Source of the DNA: Adenanthera pavonina
Lineage: Eukaryota; Streptophyta; Magnoliopsida; Fabales; Fabaceae
Assembly (NCBI GenBank): GCA_026686845.1
Contig: JAIVEN010000018.1
Coordinates: 13,611,001 to 13,675,000, forward strand
Direction of reading: 5' to 3'
DNA: 64,000 bases
The first letter of the stretch is position 1. Every line of letters begins with the position of its first letter. Made by a program: the position numbers and the translations under genes. Below are positions 36,431 to 47,996 of this stretch, one piece after another. The notes beneath the pieces are model-generated. The model had not been told where the DNA came from. It was given only the letters and a program-made list of their open reading frames with translations, and made no database searches.

Positions 36431-36890
36431 ATAGTGTAATTAATATGGAAATACTTTTCTCTTAGGGATACCAGACAATACCATAGGAAACCAAAATATA
36501 TACTAAGAAAATAAAAGAAAAATGAAGAAGAAACTTGATTACCATGTCATCAGTCCAAACAAGTTCATTAGAAGAACAGTTTTTTTGATTTGGTGCCTAA
36601 GTATATCTCAGGATAAAGGGCATCGATGGTCAAATACTGAGGAAAGTGAACTCGGTAAGTATGACCATCCACCATACAATGGGAGTTAGGCCATTCCAAT
36701 GAAAGTTTCAAGCAATCAAATTTGCTATTGGCGGAGTTCTGTCCCTCACACCATGATATTCCCACCACTACTAACAACAATATTACCACCTTACACTTCA
36801 TCTTCTCACTTTTCTTTTTCCATTTTTTTTTTGGTTTAAATGAATCTCCAGATTTTTGCTTTGATGCTTTCGATAGGGTTTTACAACCTG

Positions 36891-36898
36891 TATTTATG
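36891..36898 (-). promoter_or_regulatory. Possible TATA box of the RNase relic
   Basis: The minus strand reads CCATAAATAC about 90 bases upstream of the start codon at 36801. The distance is plausible for a plant gene. There is no other support. Confidence 0.3.
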
Positions 36899-36901
36899 GT
36901 T

Positions 36902-39428
36902 TTGCTTCCTATTTTTGGTTTCTCTTGAGATGAACCATTTGACAAGGCTTGAGTTGAAGTTTCTTAAAGCCAAACTCAAATTTCATGCGACAAGAAATTT
37001 GTGTTGCTTCTCAGAAAATGTCATGTAGAACTTCTTAGATGCGACTCATGATGTATATTCTCAACACCAGTTCAAATCGTACGGCTTCATGAAGATGACT
37101 AAATTCTACCCACTACAATCCATTGATCAATTTTGACGCGATTTGCAGAAATCTGACTTCAAATCAAACACATGAAATCTTGGGGTTTTTTTATCTAATT
37201 TCCCCAAATATAACTACTAAATTAATGTGAAGTAAAATGCGATTCGTGGATTAGAATTTAAAATGACTAAAGCTAATGAATAATTGAACTTTATACATGA
37301 ATTGGAAGGGTAAAGTAATAAAACGTATCTGAACATTTGGGAACAAATTAAATAAGAGCATTGTAGAAAATATAGCTCTGGGAGCTAACTAGATCTAAGG
37401 AAAAATAAGAAATTGAATAAGCAAAAATTGTGATATCACTTGCCACAATTTTAGGAGCCATTTAGTCACTTGCTTCATGTCCTTATTTTTAGCAGCTACA
37501 AGCGAGCTACTTTTTTTGTTTTCTATACACATACCAAGAAAAAAGGTTAAAAGCAATTAAAATTTTTTAACTTCGTAAAATTTACAATAACTTTCTAATT
37601 TTGCCTCTATTAAATTATAACATATTAATTTTGCCTCTATTTTTCATAATCTCTCCACCATAATTATTTTATGAGAACCAAACATGAAAATGAATATTTA
37701 ATGTTCATAAAGTCACTTATATTCTACATGCTTCAATTATTTTAGAATATGACTTATAATAAGGAAGTGAGGGGTACTACTATGCCACTTTATGTCCACT
37801 TACATGATCTAGAATCTTAGTGGATAAGCAAGATTTAGAAACACAATTAATTTAATTATTTTAATAATCTTTAGGCCAAATTTTTTTCAAATGGGTTTTA
37901 TAATTTCTTTGGGTTTAGCTCACTACTAATATGGGTAAAACATTTTCAAATTAAAATACTAAGTTTTATTTAAGTTCTTTATTCTAAAAAATATTTATAA
38001 TATATAAACAAATAAATTATTTCATGAAATTAATGTTTTATTATAAGATAAAAATTTTCAATTTTTTGGATGTGTACTTGCCAGTTTGTACATGAGATAA
38101 AGAAATTATAAGCTTGCAAGACAAGTATGAGATAAAATAAAAATAAAAATAATAATAAAATAAAAACAAGTACTGGAAAATTTGTCCATCCCCCGGCCGA
38201 AACGCCATCCATAACTTTGAACAATGTTTCTCAAATAATTTATAATTAGATTAGAAAATGGTCCGCAGCAATACATGTCTCATTTGGTAAATCACCAATA
38301 CATGTCTCATTTGGTAAATCACCAATACATGTCTCATTTGGTAAATCACACGCTTGTAAACATTGAAATTTCCTATAAATTTATTTGATATAAAGATATA
38401 TAGGTCAGATATATAAATTAAGCATTTTTTATTGCAAAAAAGTCAAAAATAAGATATATTATTCATGACTTATAATACATTTTGCTATAAATTTTATACT
38501 TTTTCTAAATTAATTAAAAATAAATTAAGTCTTTTCGAAATCGATTGTTGAAATCACCAGCACGCTTATTTTGATAAGTTTCTGTAACTGATTGTATTAT
38601 GATAAAATATTACAGTTATTAGCCGGACAGCGTTGATCTTTTTAACACCTTTAATATTGTTCAATCTAGGTTTCTTTTGATCTTCTTTTCATGTTTCTAA
38701 AATGCAAATATATCCAACAGCACTCTAGAGGATAAATTTGTAAAAATAAATCTAAAATTAAAATAATTCATGTTAATAAGTGACTTTGCCCCTTCGATCT
38801 CTCAACTCTTTTTTTAAGAGAATCCATGGAGAGCAATCCACCATAAATACCAAATTGGCCAACTTTACACCCTGTTTGATAAAAAAGATAGTAATTGAAA
38901 GCATTCCCAACTTTACACAAAAAATTGTTTAGTCATATGTTGGGTGATGAGCGATTAGCGTATTTGTCAATTGTCAATTTTCTCAATGGTGGGATTTGGC
39001 ATTTAGCCTCTTGTCTCACCTAACCCAACACATCCGATTGCCTGTCGTGTGATTTTCAGGGTCAAAGTCACGATCATTGAGCTTTCTATATAACATAATC
39101 CATTGAGTTATCAATATATATATTAACGAATTCACATTATTTATTAATCAAAATTAAATAGCTTGTGTGACTCATCATAGATTTAATACAATGCAAATAT
39201 CCATATCGATTGCGTGAAAATTAAGTTATATTAGATGGGACAAACCTGTAAGAAAAGCTTCAGATGACAAGACAACTAGCAATATGCAACCCAAAAAAAA
39301 AACTATTTAAATTTCTAAATTTAACATTTAAAGAGAAGAACTTTTGGCCCAAAGCAATGCCCCTAAGTTATACCTTAACTTCATGATGCATCTTGCATAA
39401 AAAGTCAAAGAATATAATTATAAAAGGG
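36902..39428. other. Flanking DNA without a gene
   Basis: About 2.5 kb upstream of the RNase relic. I see no coding frame, transposon ends or RNA gene, only AT-rich sequence with one small tandem repeat (38269-38349). It may contain the remains of the RNase promoter at its left end. Confidence 0.5.
38269..38349 (+). repeat. Three perfect 27-bp tandem repeats
   Basis: The unit begins CAATACATGTCTCATTTGG and ends TAAATCAC. Three copies follow each other without any base difference (81 bp), which points to a recent expansion. Confidence 0.95.
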
Positions 39429-39903
39429 GTTCACTAATAGAAAAAGAGTGATCTAGTACTGTCTTTTAGGACAGTCAAAAAATAATAGTCCTAAAAAATT
39501 TATGCGGTAGCAATTTTGTAAATATAAGACATTTTCAAAGACAGTGATTTGCTCCACAGTCTTGGAAATTTTTCACTTTTAGGATTGTGGGATTACTAAC
39601 TGTCCTATAATGTCTCTTTTCCTTTTTTTTTTTGTCTTGGCCAAAATGGAGTCAGTGTAATCACACGGCAATATTATCTCTATCGCGGCAAAATTTTTGT
39701 TAGTTTCATCGTAGTAAACCCTATCTCCTCTCAATGTCATTCATTGCCCCTCCCGACACTCACCGTCGCCATCAATGAGAAACCTCATTAGCCCCAAGGA
39801 CACACTGTTGAACCTAACGGCAGTCTCTTCTCTCCTAGCCATTGAACCCGTAGCCACCATCACACACTTCATCATTATTCATTGTTCGGTGCCGACAAAA
39901 CCC

Positions 39904-39962
39904 AATCAGGTTGCTCATGGGTCTTCAATGAAACCTAATCAGGTTGCTCATGGGTCTTCAAT
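39904..39962 (+). repeat. 33-bp tandem duplication in the CACTA 5' region
   Basis: AATCAGGTTGCTCATGGGTC occurs at 39904 and again at 39937. A decayed relative of the surrounding sequence appears at about 41530-41640 (CTCTTCTCTCATAGCCATTGA), so this part of the transposon has been duplicated at two scales. Confidence 0.8.
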
Positions 39963-42203
39963 CACCTTTACTCTATCTCAGCCTCTACCTTTGCTCAATG
40001 TAAATGGATCAGTTTGGAAGTTGGGTAAAAAATTCTAGCTTCAACTCCACCTCCTGCTCAAGTAAAGCCACCCCCAAGTATGGACTCTGTTTAGCCCCTC
40101 CATTTCTACCTTTTTTCAGTTAAACCTTTATTTCTTGGAGTAGCTAGTTAAGTTAATTTGTACGACAGTTGTTTTTGGTCTTTTGGCCAACAAAAGAGAA
40201 AAAGCAAAGGGTGTGGGAAAAAACATACACTATGGAAGAATCATGTTTTTGGATAATATTTTAACAACTTACACAGCACTTCTTATAAAGATTTTAATTG
40301 AACAATTTAGTTTGACTTCTTATTTTGATGGACGAAAAAAAAACCATTGCCCAATAAATCCACTACATTGGCAATCTATGATATTAATTTGGGGTGTTTC
40401 TCTAGTTGTTATAGAGTTGGAAGCTACACCCAATCCATACTTGTATTGGTCTTTTTCATTCATGCTTCCATGCCTATGCATGCTTTTGACACAAGCACAC
40501 AAGAAACTTTTTTTCCATCATCTATATTCTGAATGCTTTGATGTAGCCAAGTGTCAATAAAAGTTGGTAACTTTATATGTCTCATCCTGTTTGGCATCTC
40601 CCTTAAAAGGGTGCCTTACCCTTTATAGTATGCCATAGGCTATTCTTTGACCAGAGAACTAGATTGTTGGATGGTGTCTAGAGACTTCTAATGCTTACTG
40701 ATCTACAATATAATCTATGCTTCCAGCTCTCTGATGCAAAAATCACCATCATTTATCTAAAGGCTGGAGTAGTGGAAACTGCAATTATAATATCTAGAAC
40801 CCCTGAGCAAACTTATGCTGCATAGAGTCTTATTCAAGTATTTGTCATGAGTGAGAGTAAATTTGCTTAAGCCATCTCTTTAGGTAATATATTTGTTTAG
40901 TTTTTGGTTCTCTGGGTAATATATTTCTTTAGTTTTCTGGTTTTTGTAATTGTGCTAATCTATATGCTCAGTATTAATTACATTGAGTTAAAATGTCTAG
41001 AAGGAGTGAAAGGTGTTAAAATTTTTGGCTTATGCAAATGCACTAATTTATATGCTTAGTAATACTTACATTTAGTTAAAAATCTATATGCTTAATATTG
41101 TTTTGGCTTATGCAATTGCATTCCTCAGTCATCCAAATTAGCTAGTTAACTTATAGACCATTTATCCATATAAACATGGCATTAGGTTATTTTATATATT
41201 GATTAATTAACTTGAATTATCTGAATACAAAATTTTTTGTGTTTTTTTGTGATAGGAGCACTAACTTTATTATTTGTTTTAATTTCCAATAGAGTTGTGA
41301 ATATGTATGGGTGCTGATTCATGAAGGTCTTAAGGCATGATTTTATTAATCAATATTTGAATACTTGCTATATATGAATTTTCTCTTATATGATACTTGT
41401 TGGTTGTGTTGTCTTTTTCTTGGATCTTGCATCCTTGCTTCTTTTATTATAGCAATGCATAGTAGAAAAAAACTATACTAAGACTCTGTTTCAGGACGGT
41501 CAACAAAACAATAGTCATAATGGTACTCTCTTCTCTCATAGCCATTGACCTCTTGCCCACTGTCACAACTTAGCCCACTAACACCATCATTGTTCATTGT
41601 TTTGTGCTGGCCAAACCAAATTATTAGGTTGCTCGTCAAACAGAAAATTGCTTGCTATTCATGCCCACTAATTGCTTGCTGAAAATTTGGCTATTGGTGA
41701 AACAGAAAATCAGGATGCAAGTGCTAGTGATGTGGAGTCCAAGATAATGGCCTAGAATTTGCTTCAATCCCTAACTAGACAGCAGTCTTAGCCAATAGCG
41801 CATCAAGTGGTATTGGTTAATCAAGTTTATTCAAGTCAAGGTTAGGACTTTTCTCTAGAAAAGCTACGTCTTTTGCACTTTGAGAAGATTGTCTGTTGGT
41901 AACCATAGTATAAGTTAAAGCTAAAAGTTTCTACTTCTGTGTTGTTTTTTTACTCCTTGTGATGAATTTCCGTAGTATAAATTGGCAAAATCAATTTTTT
42001 TTTTGGGTTTCCCTCTAAGATTTTCATCAGTATTATGCTAGTTGTTTATTTGATGTCTTCTTAGACTCATCCATATCACCCAATTGAGTCCTAGGGTACA
42101 TTTGAAAACCCATTTGAAAATAGAAAAACAAGATACTGAAAACCCATTTGAAAAGATTTTTGCTTTATATTTATTAGACAAAGCTATGGAGACTGAATCA
42201 TTG

Positions 42204-42298
42204 TTTACTTTGTGTTGAACTTGCTTAAACAGAATCATTGTTTGTTCTATGTTTTTACTTTGTGTTGAACTTGCTTAAACAAAATCATTCTTTGTTCA
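42204..42298 (+). repeat. 50-bp direct duplication
   Basis: TTTACTTTGTGTTGAACTTG..AATCATT occurs at 42204 and 42254. It lies inside the CACTA interior, upstream of the transposase, with no coding meaning seen. Confidence 0.75.
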
Positions 42299-44075
42299 TG
42301 GGACAAAGCCATGGAGGCTGAATGTTCTGCAACAACAAATCTCACCCTGTTTCTATTTTTTTGGCATCAAACCATGTGAAAGGCTAGGAAAGGGATCTTA
42401 TTGTAGGTGACATTTGTGTTCCATTTTTTCAGAATTAAGTCATTCTCTGCCATAGACTTAGAGAAAAAAAAACTGTCTTTTAATTAGCAATTACGCTCAT
42501 TTTGAGAAAGTTAGCAATTTAATGAATGAATTATAATGTTGTAATTAATTAAGATTTCTCCTTATGCCCGTACTTGAAAATTAAACATGCTTTTGTTGAT
42601 GATTGAACCACTTGAGCAACAAAAGAAATAGGGGTGGTAAGCAATCAATGAGTCTGTTAAGAGTTGAACTTAATGCTAAAATGCAAGACAAAGTGGAATT
42701 AAACGTGCACTTAAATTCAAGTAAGCTTGGTTTTGATGGAAACCCACCACTCTACAAAACTCCCCAACCAAATCTATACTTCAAACACCTCTGAAAAATG
42801 ACCCTCTCATAACAAATTTACCTTAGAAGACACAACTCTTTAATTGAATTATGTAGCTATTTTTTTTCTTGGTTACATATTTTACTTTTTTTTATAAAAT
42901 AATTTGGTAATAGAATTTGCTTGAGTCCTCTTCCTTGACCTGAAAAATAATTGGAGTTATTTGTCTTAATCTTTGTTGCCTATGAACCTTAGACATCTAT
43001 TGAGCATTGTTTGGGTACAACGTAGTACTTGAATAATGAGTGCAATTTTGTTATGAATAGGGACGGAACCAGAAAATATTAATAAGGAGGGAAAAATCTA
43101 TACATATATTTATAATTATTAATATAATTTAAATATTTATTAAATTTATTAAAATAATATAATAATAAATTTTACTAGAATTAAAAATTAAAGACATGTA
43201 ATAATAGAAGAATATAATAATATTCAAATAGATATTATTTTAATAATATAAAAATATATGTTATATTGATCAATATGCAATGGTATTTTTCTTTTAATTG
43301 AATGAAAATTATTTATAATATATTCTGTAATTAAATTTTTTAAAATGTAGCTACAATATGTGTAAGAAATTTATCTTTCATATTATTATTGTGGATCTTT
43401 ATTTTTTCATTGAGTAGAGGGTAAAGTTAAGAAAATTTTAAAAACAAATGTTCTGAAAGTAAAGTATGAATATGTGGAATATTATTAATTATTATTAGAT
43501 AAAATTTATAACAAATTTTTGTGAAAATTTAAATTAACTTTATTTGTTTGACAAAATATAGTTTTATTACTAATATAAGAAATAAATTTATTTTTAAAAA
43601 ACATGTACTTTTTTAATTGAATATCTCAATAACAAAAGTAATATAAAGCCCAAACAAATAAATGAAAACACTTAGGCACAATTAGGTATGAAACATAGAC
43701 CAAAACCCAGAAATCTACATTAACCTATTGTTCCTTTCCTTTGTAGAAGTTATCAAGTTTGCCTAGGGGCGAAAGGCAATCGCCCCAATTCTTTTAACTT
43801 AGTGTTGCCCCTTGGTTATAAAGATCTCAAATTCTAATACTTAGTTTCTAATTTTTTTGAGGTTTAAAATATATACCAAATTTTTTATTTGGTAAATTTA
43901 GACATGATATATGTCTTTATTCTGAAAGTATATTATTATCTAATTTCATTGATATTTGATATGTACTGCAATGATATATGTCTTTAATAATGTTTCCAAC
44001 TTGTGAATTTTCCAAATTCTCTTTAAGTTAAAAAGCTAACATGAAGAGTTGGGTACAAATTGTATTTAGATAGTT

Positions 44076-45515
44076 ATGGATCGTAGTTGGATAAATGCTT
44101 GACGGACAAGTGATGAATATGAGAATAGGGTGGAGGAGTTTCTAAAATTTGCTAAAAGAAATGTTTGTGATAGCAATGGAAGGTTTTATTGTCCTTGTGT
44201 AAAATGTTTGAATGAGAGATGACTGAGTATTTCAAAAATTAGAGAGCATGTACTTTGTGATGGGTTCAACAAGCAGTATACATGATGGATATGGCATGGT
44301 GAGAAATTAGAAATGCCTAGTATGTCCCAATAGGGAGAAGTTGATATAGGCATGATTGATTGAGTAGAGGACATGATCCGTGATGCTGGAGTAGAAGCCT
44401 TTGTGCAAGCACATATATATGATAATTTGTGCAGTGATGCAGAGAAGCCTTTGTATCCATGGTGCACTCAATTTACACTGTTGTCTGCAATGTTGAGATT
44501 GGTCAACTTGATAGCAAGAAACAGGTGGAGCAATAAGTGTTTTACAGAATTACTGAAGTTGTTGAATGATATGCTTCTAGAAGATAATGAACTACCAGAT
44601 CGTAACTATGAAGTGAAGAAAATCTTGTGTCCAATAGGTATGGAGTATAAAATGATACATGCTTGTCCTAATGATTGCATATTATATAGAAATGAGTATG
44701 AAGGGCTGCAAGTATGTCCAAAATGTAGGTTGTCATGATACAATGTGAAACAAGATAGTGATGCCAATTGTGATGTGGTCACAAAAGGGCCTCCAGCAAA
44801 GGTATTATGGTATCTTCCAATAATACCAAGGTTCAAGTATTTGTTTGCTAATACAAAGGATGCAAAGAACTTGACATGGGATGTAGATGAAAGGATATGT
44901 GATGGAAAACTCCAACATCCAGTTGATTCTCCTCAATGGAAGACAATCAATCAATTGTTTCTTGAGTTTGGCAATAAGCCAATAAACCTTAGACTTGGAC
45001 TTTATACAGATGGAATGAACCCTTATGGTAACCTTAGTAGTCAACATAGTTTATGGCCTGTTCTATTGGTGATTTACAACCTACCTCCTTGGTTGTGCAT
45101 GAAACGGAAGGACATCATGTTTTCTATGATGATTTCAGGTCCAAAACAGTCGGGAAATGACATAGATGTTTACTTGAAACCTTTGATTGAAGACTTGAAA
45201 ATTTTGTGGGAGAAAGGTGTAGATATGTTTGATACCTACCACAAAGAGTCTTTTAAGATGCGTGCCATGATTTTCTGCATGATAAATGACTTTCCAGCAT
45301 ATGGAAACTTGTCCAGATATAGTGTTAAGGGGCACAAAGCATGCCTTATTTTTGAAGAAGGTACATGCTTCAAACAATTTTCATTTGGAAGGAAGATAGT
45401 CTACCTTGGTCATAGAAGGTTTCTTAGATAGAATCATCTATATCGTAGATTGAAAAAAACTTTCAATGGCTTACAAGAAGATCAAAATGCTCTAGAGCCA
45501 TTAACTGTAGAGTAA
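44076..45515 (+). pseudogene. CACTA transposase TNP2 (En/Spm TNPD type), 5' part, with nonsense codons
   Basis: One reading frame of 480 codons runs from ATG 44076 to TAA 45513. Start MDRSWIN and GRFYCPCVKCLN..IREHVLCDGF match the transposase-associated N-terminal domain. The main transposase domain follows (CPNDCILYRNEY, CPKCRLS). The strongest block is HPVDSPQWK, LRLGLYTDGMNPYGN, WPVLLVIYNLPPWLCMK, GNDIDVYLKPLIEDL and MINDFPAYGNLSRYS. It ends in RRLKKTFNG. The enzyme would cut and re-insert CACTA DNA in the nucleus. About seven nonsense codons (near 44097, 44220, 44277, 44331, 44361, 44736 and 45429) break it, but no frameshift does. The usual C-terminal half is missing, so the element is dead. 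Confidence 0.9.
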
Positions 45516-47233
45516 GCTTTCAATGTCCATATTGTCATGGTGATTTCCCCTCCCTACTTCTAACTTCTTGTTAAGCTATATTTTTTTTTCAAAAATGGTT
45601 TTCTTTCATTTAGTAACATTTTTTTTCTACCTGAGAATAGTCTATCATTGAAAATTTTATGGTTGCTTAAAGATTTGGTTGCTACTCACTATTGTTGTAA
45701 ATGCTTATCATTCGCCATCCTTTTGTTTAATTTATTTTTTAAGCTACCTTGACACCTCTTGGATACTATATAAAGTCCTTTATAATTAGGTTAGGTTAGT
45801 TTTGATTAATTAAATAAAATCTCATATATTATTCCACTTTTTATCTTTTTTCCTCCCTTATTGTCCAGGACTCCCTCCTCCTCTTTCTCCCTTCCTTTCT
45901 CTCTTGTTCTTATTGCTGGTTCTACATCAACTTTCTATTTGCTAAGCTCACAACTCTGTCATACCTCAATGACTTTATTCGATGAGCATTTAGATATTGT
46001 CATTTCCCTTCGTTCTTATATTCTAAAACACGCTTAAGCTTTAAATTTGTCATGAGATTTTTATATCAATTCTGATACTTGCATGTAAGTCTTTCTCCCT
46101 TTGTCCCAGAGAAATGCATGACTAAGCAATGAGCACTTCCTTGTCCAGAATTTTCATCTAGAGTTTTCTTATAACAAAAATTGCGTTGATTTCTTCAAAC
46201 AGCACATTCACCTTCAAATTAATTGAAATTATCAGATTTAAAATGTATTCCAGATAATGGAACTCATTTCTAAACCAATTGACTAAATCCCTTTAATGAC
46301 TTTATACAAAATTATAAGAGTTTCTCTATTATAGAAATATTTTCCAAACTCTTCCCTCTTAGACTAACTTAAAGCAAAATGTGTGTTTCTCTTGCACTCA
46401 TTATCTTAGAATGTTAATTTTTGTTATTCTGTTCCCATGCAAATTACTTTTTGTGTGGGCATTCTCTGATAAGAAATGTTTTTCTGAGTCAGTTCTTTCT
46501 CTTTGTTGATTAGAGTACTTAATGGGAGAAATTCCATTGAGGAAAAGGAAAGTTGGAAACCCAAAAGAATTCTTGAGTGTATGGGTGAGTAATGACGTAT
46601 GTAATAACTCTTATTTATTCCAAAACATTGACATTCATGGGGTTATCGCAGATTGGCATTTTTATTTATTATTTCATTTTATAAGTAGGAATGCTTGCTG
46701 GTTGATGCAATGCAATGATTGTGATTTTACTGAGGAATGCAATGCAAATTATTGCTCTGCTTTGGCTCACATTACTAGAATTCAGGGGTAAATTTTACTT
46801 ATTTTTACTTTACTTTAACGTAAAGAAAGCCTAGCCTTTTCTTTGTGTCAAGTACAGCTAAATGGCCATGAACAATATCAATCACGGTATATCACCCTAA
46901 ACTTTGACTATAGTGAGATCACAGTATGGATGGCCTCTTATTCCTCTGTCTTTCCTTATACTTCTTATTTCTTTCCTGCTCTTTTATCATTACTTTTCAT
47001 CTCACTTTCCTATATTATCCAAAACATTAAGATTGAAGTCCAATAGATGTTCTAGCTAAGCTAGCCTTAAGTGAGAAATTTCTATAGTACGCACCCCACA
47101 GTGGGTTCAGTAATCAGCTTTTGCAATTTAAGAATGCTATTTTTGGAATTTAAGAATGCTATTTTGATGGTGGGAATATTAAATCGAACCTTGATTATTC
47201 CTCCAATTTTGGATCATCGTGCTCTTGCACTTG
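45516..47233 (+). other. CACTA interior downstream of TNP2, no gene recognised
   Basis: In CACTA elements the rest of TNP2 and a TNPA-like gene would be here. I see only short frames without known motifs, such as 46522-46791, and AT-rich sequence. The expected TNPA could not be identified. Confidence 0.4.
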
Positions 47234-47238
47234 GTAGC

Positions 47239-47689
47239 TGTAACGTCCGGCCACTATTTGGGATTTACGACTATCCCCACAAACCAACACATGCCACCAA
47301 CACATGCCCTTTCGGTGTGCTTTGTCCTCACTCACACATCTCCTTCCCAGGAGGTCATCCATCCCATAATTGCTCCAGGTCAAGCACGCTTAACTGAGGA
47401 GTTCTTAAGGGATAGGCTATCGAAAAGGTAAGTGCACCTTATTGGTATAGGTAGTACCTATCAATTCCTTTAAACTATCTTTAACCGTATAGTCCCAAAC
47501 CTATACAGTCTCTGGATCCCTCTCATTCCGGTATGTATTCGATTCATTCATATGCCCCTCCCGTTTAGAAGCCTGCCCAGAGCCGCTTCTTATCGGTGCC
47601 TCATTACTTTATCCTCATTACTTTATCTGACCCCCACTTTTCTTGCACCGGCAATCACTCCCCGCCCTCGTCAGCGCCCGAATGTCATA
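47239..47689 (-). mobile_element. Cassandra-type solo LTR carrying 5S rRNA sequence
   Basis: Plus-strand ends TGTAACGTCCGG and GAATGTCATA, flanked by a perfect 5-base duplication GTAGC (47234-47238 and 47690-47694). Inside, on the minus strand, is a clear match to plant 5S rRNA, including the internal promoter parts AGTTAAGCGTGC (box A) and GGATGGATGACCTCCTGGGA (box C, one base off). Cassandra elements are plant non-autonomous LTR retrotransposons known for 5S-derived sequence in their LTRs. Only one LTR is present, so it is a solo LTR. Base composition is markedly more GC-rich than the surroundings. It was inserted in the CACTA element. Confidence 0.88.
47338..47410 (-). ncRNA. 5S rRNA-like segment within the Cassandra LTR
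   Basis: Minus-strand match to the middle and 3' half of plant 5S rRNA (GAACTCCTCAGTTAAGCGTG through to CTCCTGGGAAGGAG). The 5' and 3' ends of a real 5S gene are not present. It probably works, if at all, as a Pol III-type promoter of the retrotransposon, not as a ribosomal gene. Confidence 0.8.
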
Positions 47690-47991
47690 GTAGCTATCCC
47701 AAGTTTAAGGCCTACCTGATTTTTTGTAGTTAAATCCATTGTTTTTATAATTTTAACATTATTTGACACTATTAGCATTTGATAGATTTTTTTTATTAGA
47801 TACCATTGAGCTATGTTACTAAATTTGACTAAAATCATTTTCTATAGGATGATGCATTGATGACATAAGTTGTGAAGTTGGTCTCTTCAATATGTTCAAA
47901 TAGTATTTTTGTTTCATCCTCCTCAAGGTTAATCATTAGATGTATATATATATGATAAGTTAGAGGATGAATATATGACAAGTTAGATGAT

Positions 47992-47996
47992 GAATA
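47992..47996. repeat. Target duplication GAATA of the young copia element
   Basis: GAATA just before the left LTR (TGTTAGCAAGG); the identical GAATA follows the right LTR at 59901-59905. Confidence 0.95.

Larger units (their letters stand above)
28271..36801 (-). pseudogene. Broken RNase T2 gene (S-RNase / S-like RNase type)
   Basis: Three exons can be read. Exon 1 (36801-36543) starts with a signal peptide (MKCKVVILLLVVVGISWCEG) and the family start FDCLKLSLEWPNSHC. Exon 2 (36080-35811, bounded by AG and GT) has WKEKWRKHGSCY. Exon 3 (from about 28583 or 28562 down to 28271) has VNGSLYSVDRIL, VWLTQIHQCFDK and FIDC. RNase T2 enzymes are secreted and cut RNA using two histidines. Here the first active-site block, normally IHGLWP, reads IDALYP, so the catalytic His is lost. 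The second block has lost the usual HEW residues (KEKW) and is duplicated in frame. A one-base shift occurs at the A-run near 36585, another in exon 3 near 28366, and intron 2 holds a 7.2-kb insertion. The intron between the two active-site blocks fits the S-RNase lineage. Role in self-incompatibility is not shown; it is a dead copy. Confidence 0.85.

Noticed and set aside
28271..36801. A working S-RNase gene
   Set aside because: Catalytic His replaced, two frameshifts, a duplicated active-site block and a 7-kb insertion rule out a normal enzyme.
36568..36945. RNase protein starting at an ATG upstream of 36801
   Set aside because: The upstream start would place about 48 polar, lysine-rich residues before the signal peptide; the ATG at 36801 gives a normal secreted start.
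40183..40560. A 125-residue gene in the left part of the large CACTA element
   Set aside because: No recognisable domain, composition like neighbouring non-coding DNA, and no support from a second copy.
43059..43815. A possible MITE beginning AGGGACGGAACCAG
   Set aside because: I could not find matching inverted ends or a target duplication; the AT-rich middle alone is not enough.
44606..45377. Minus-strand open frames across the transposase region
   Set aside because: They are complements of the TNP2 coding strand, which has clear domain motifs.
47338..47410. A 5S ribosomal RNA gene
   Set aside because: Only the middle and 3' half of 5S is present, it lies within a TSD-flanked Cassandra-type LTR, and there is no tandem array.
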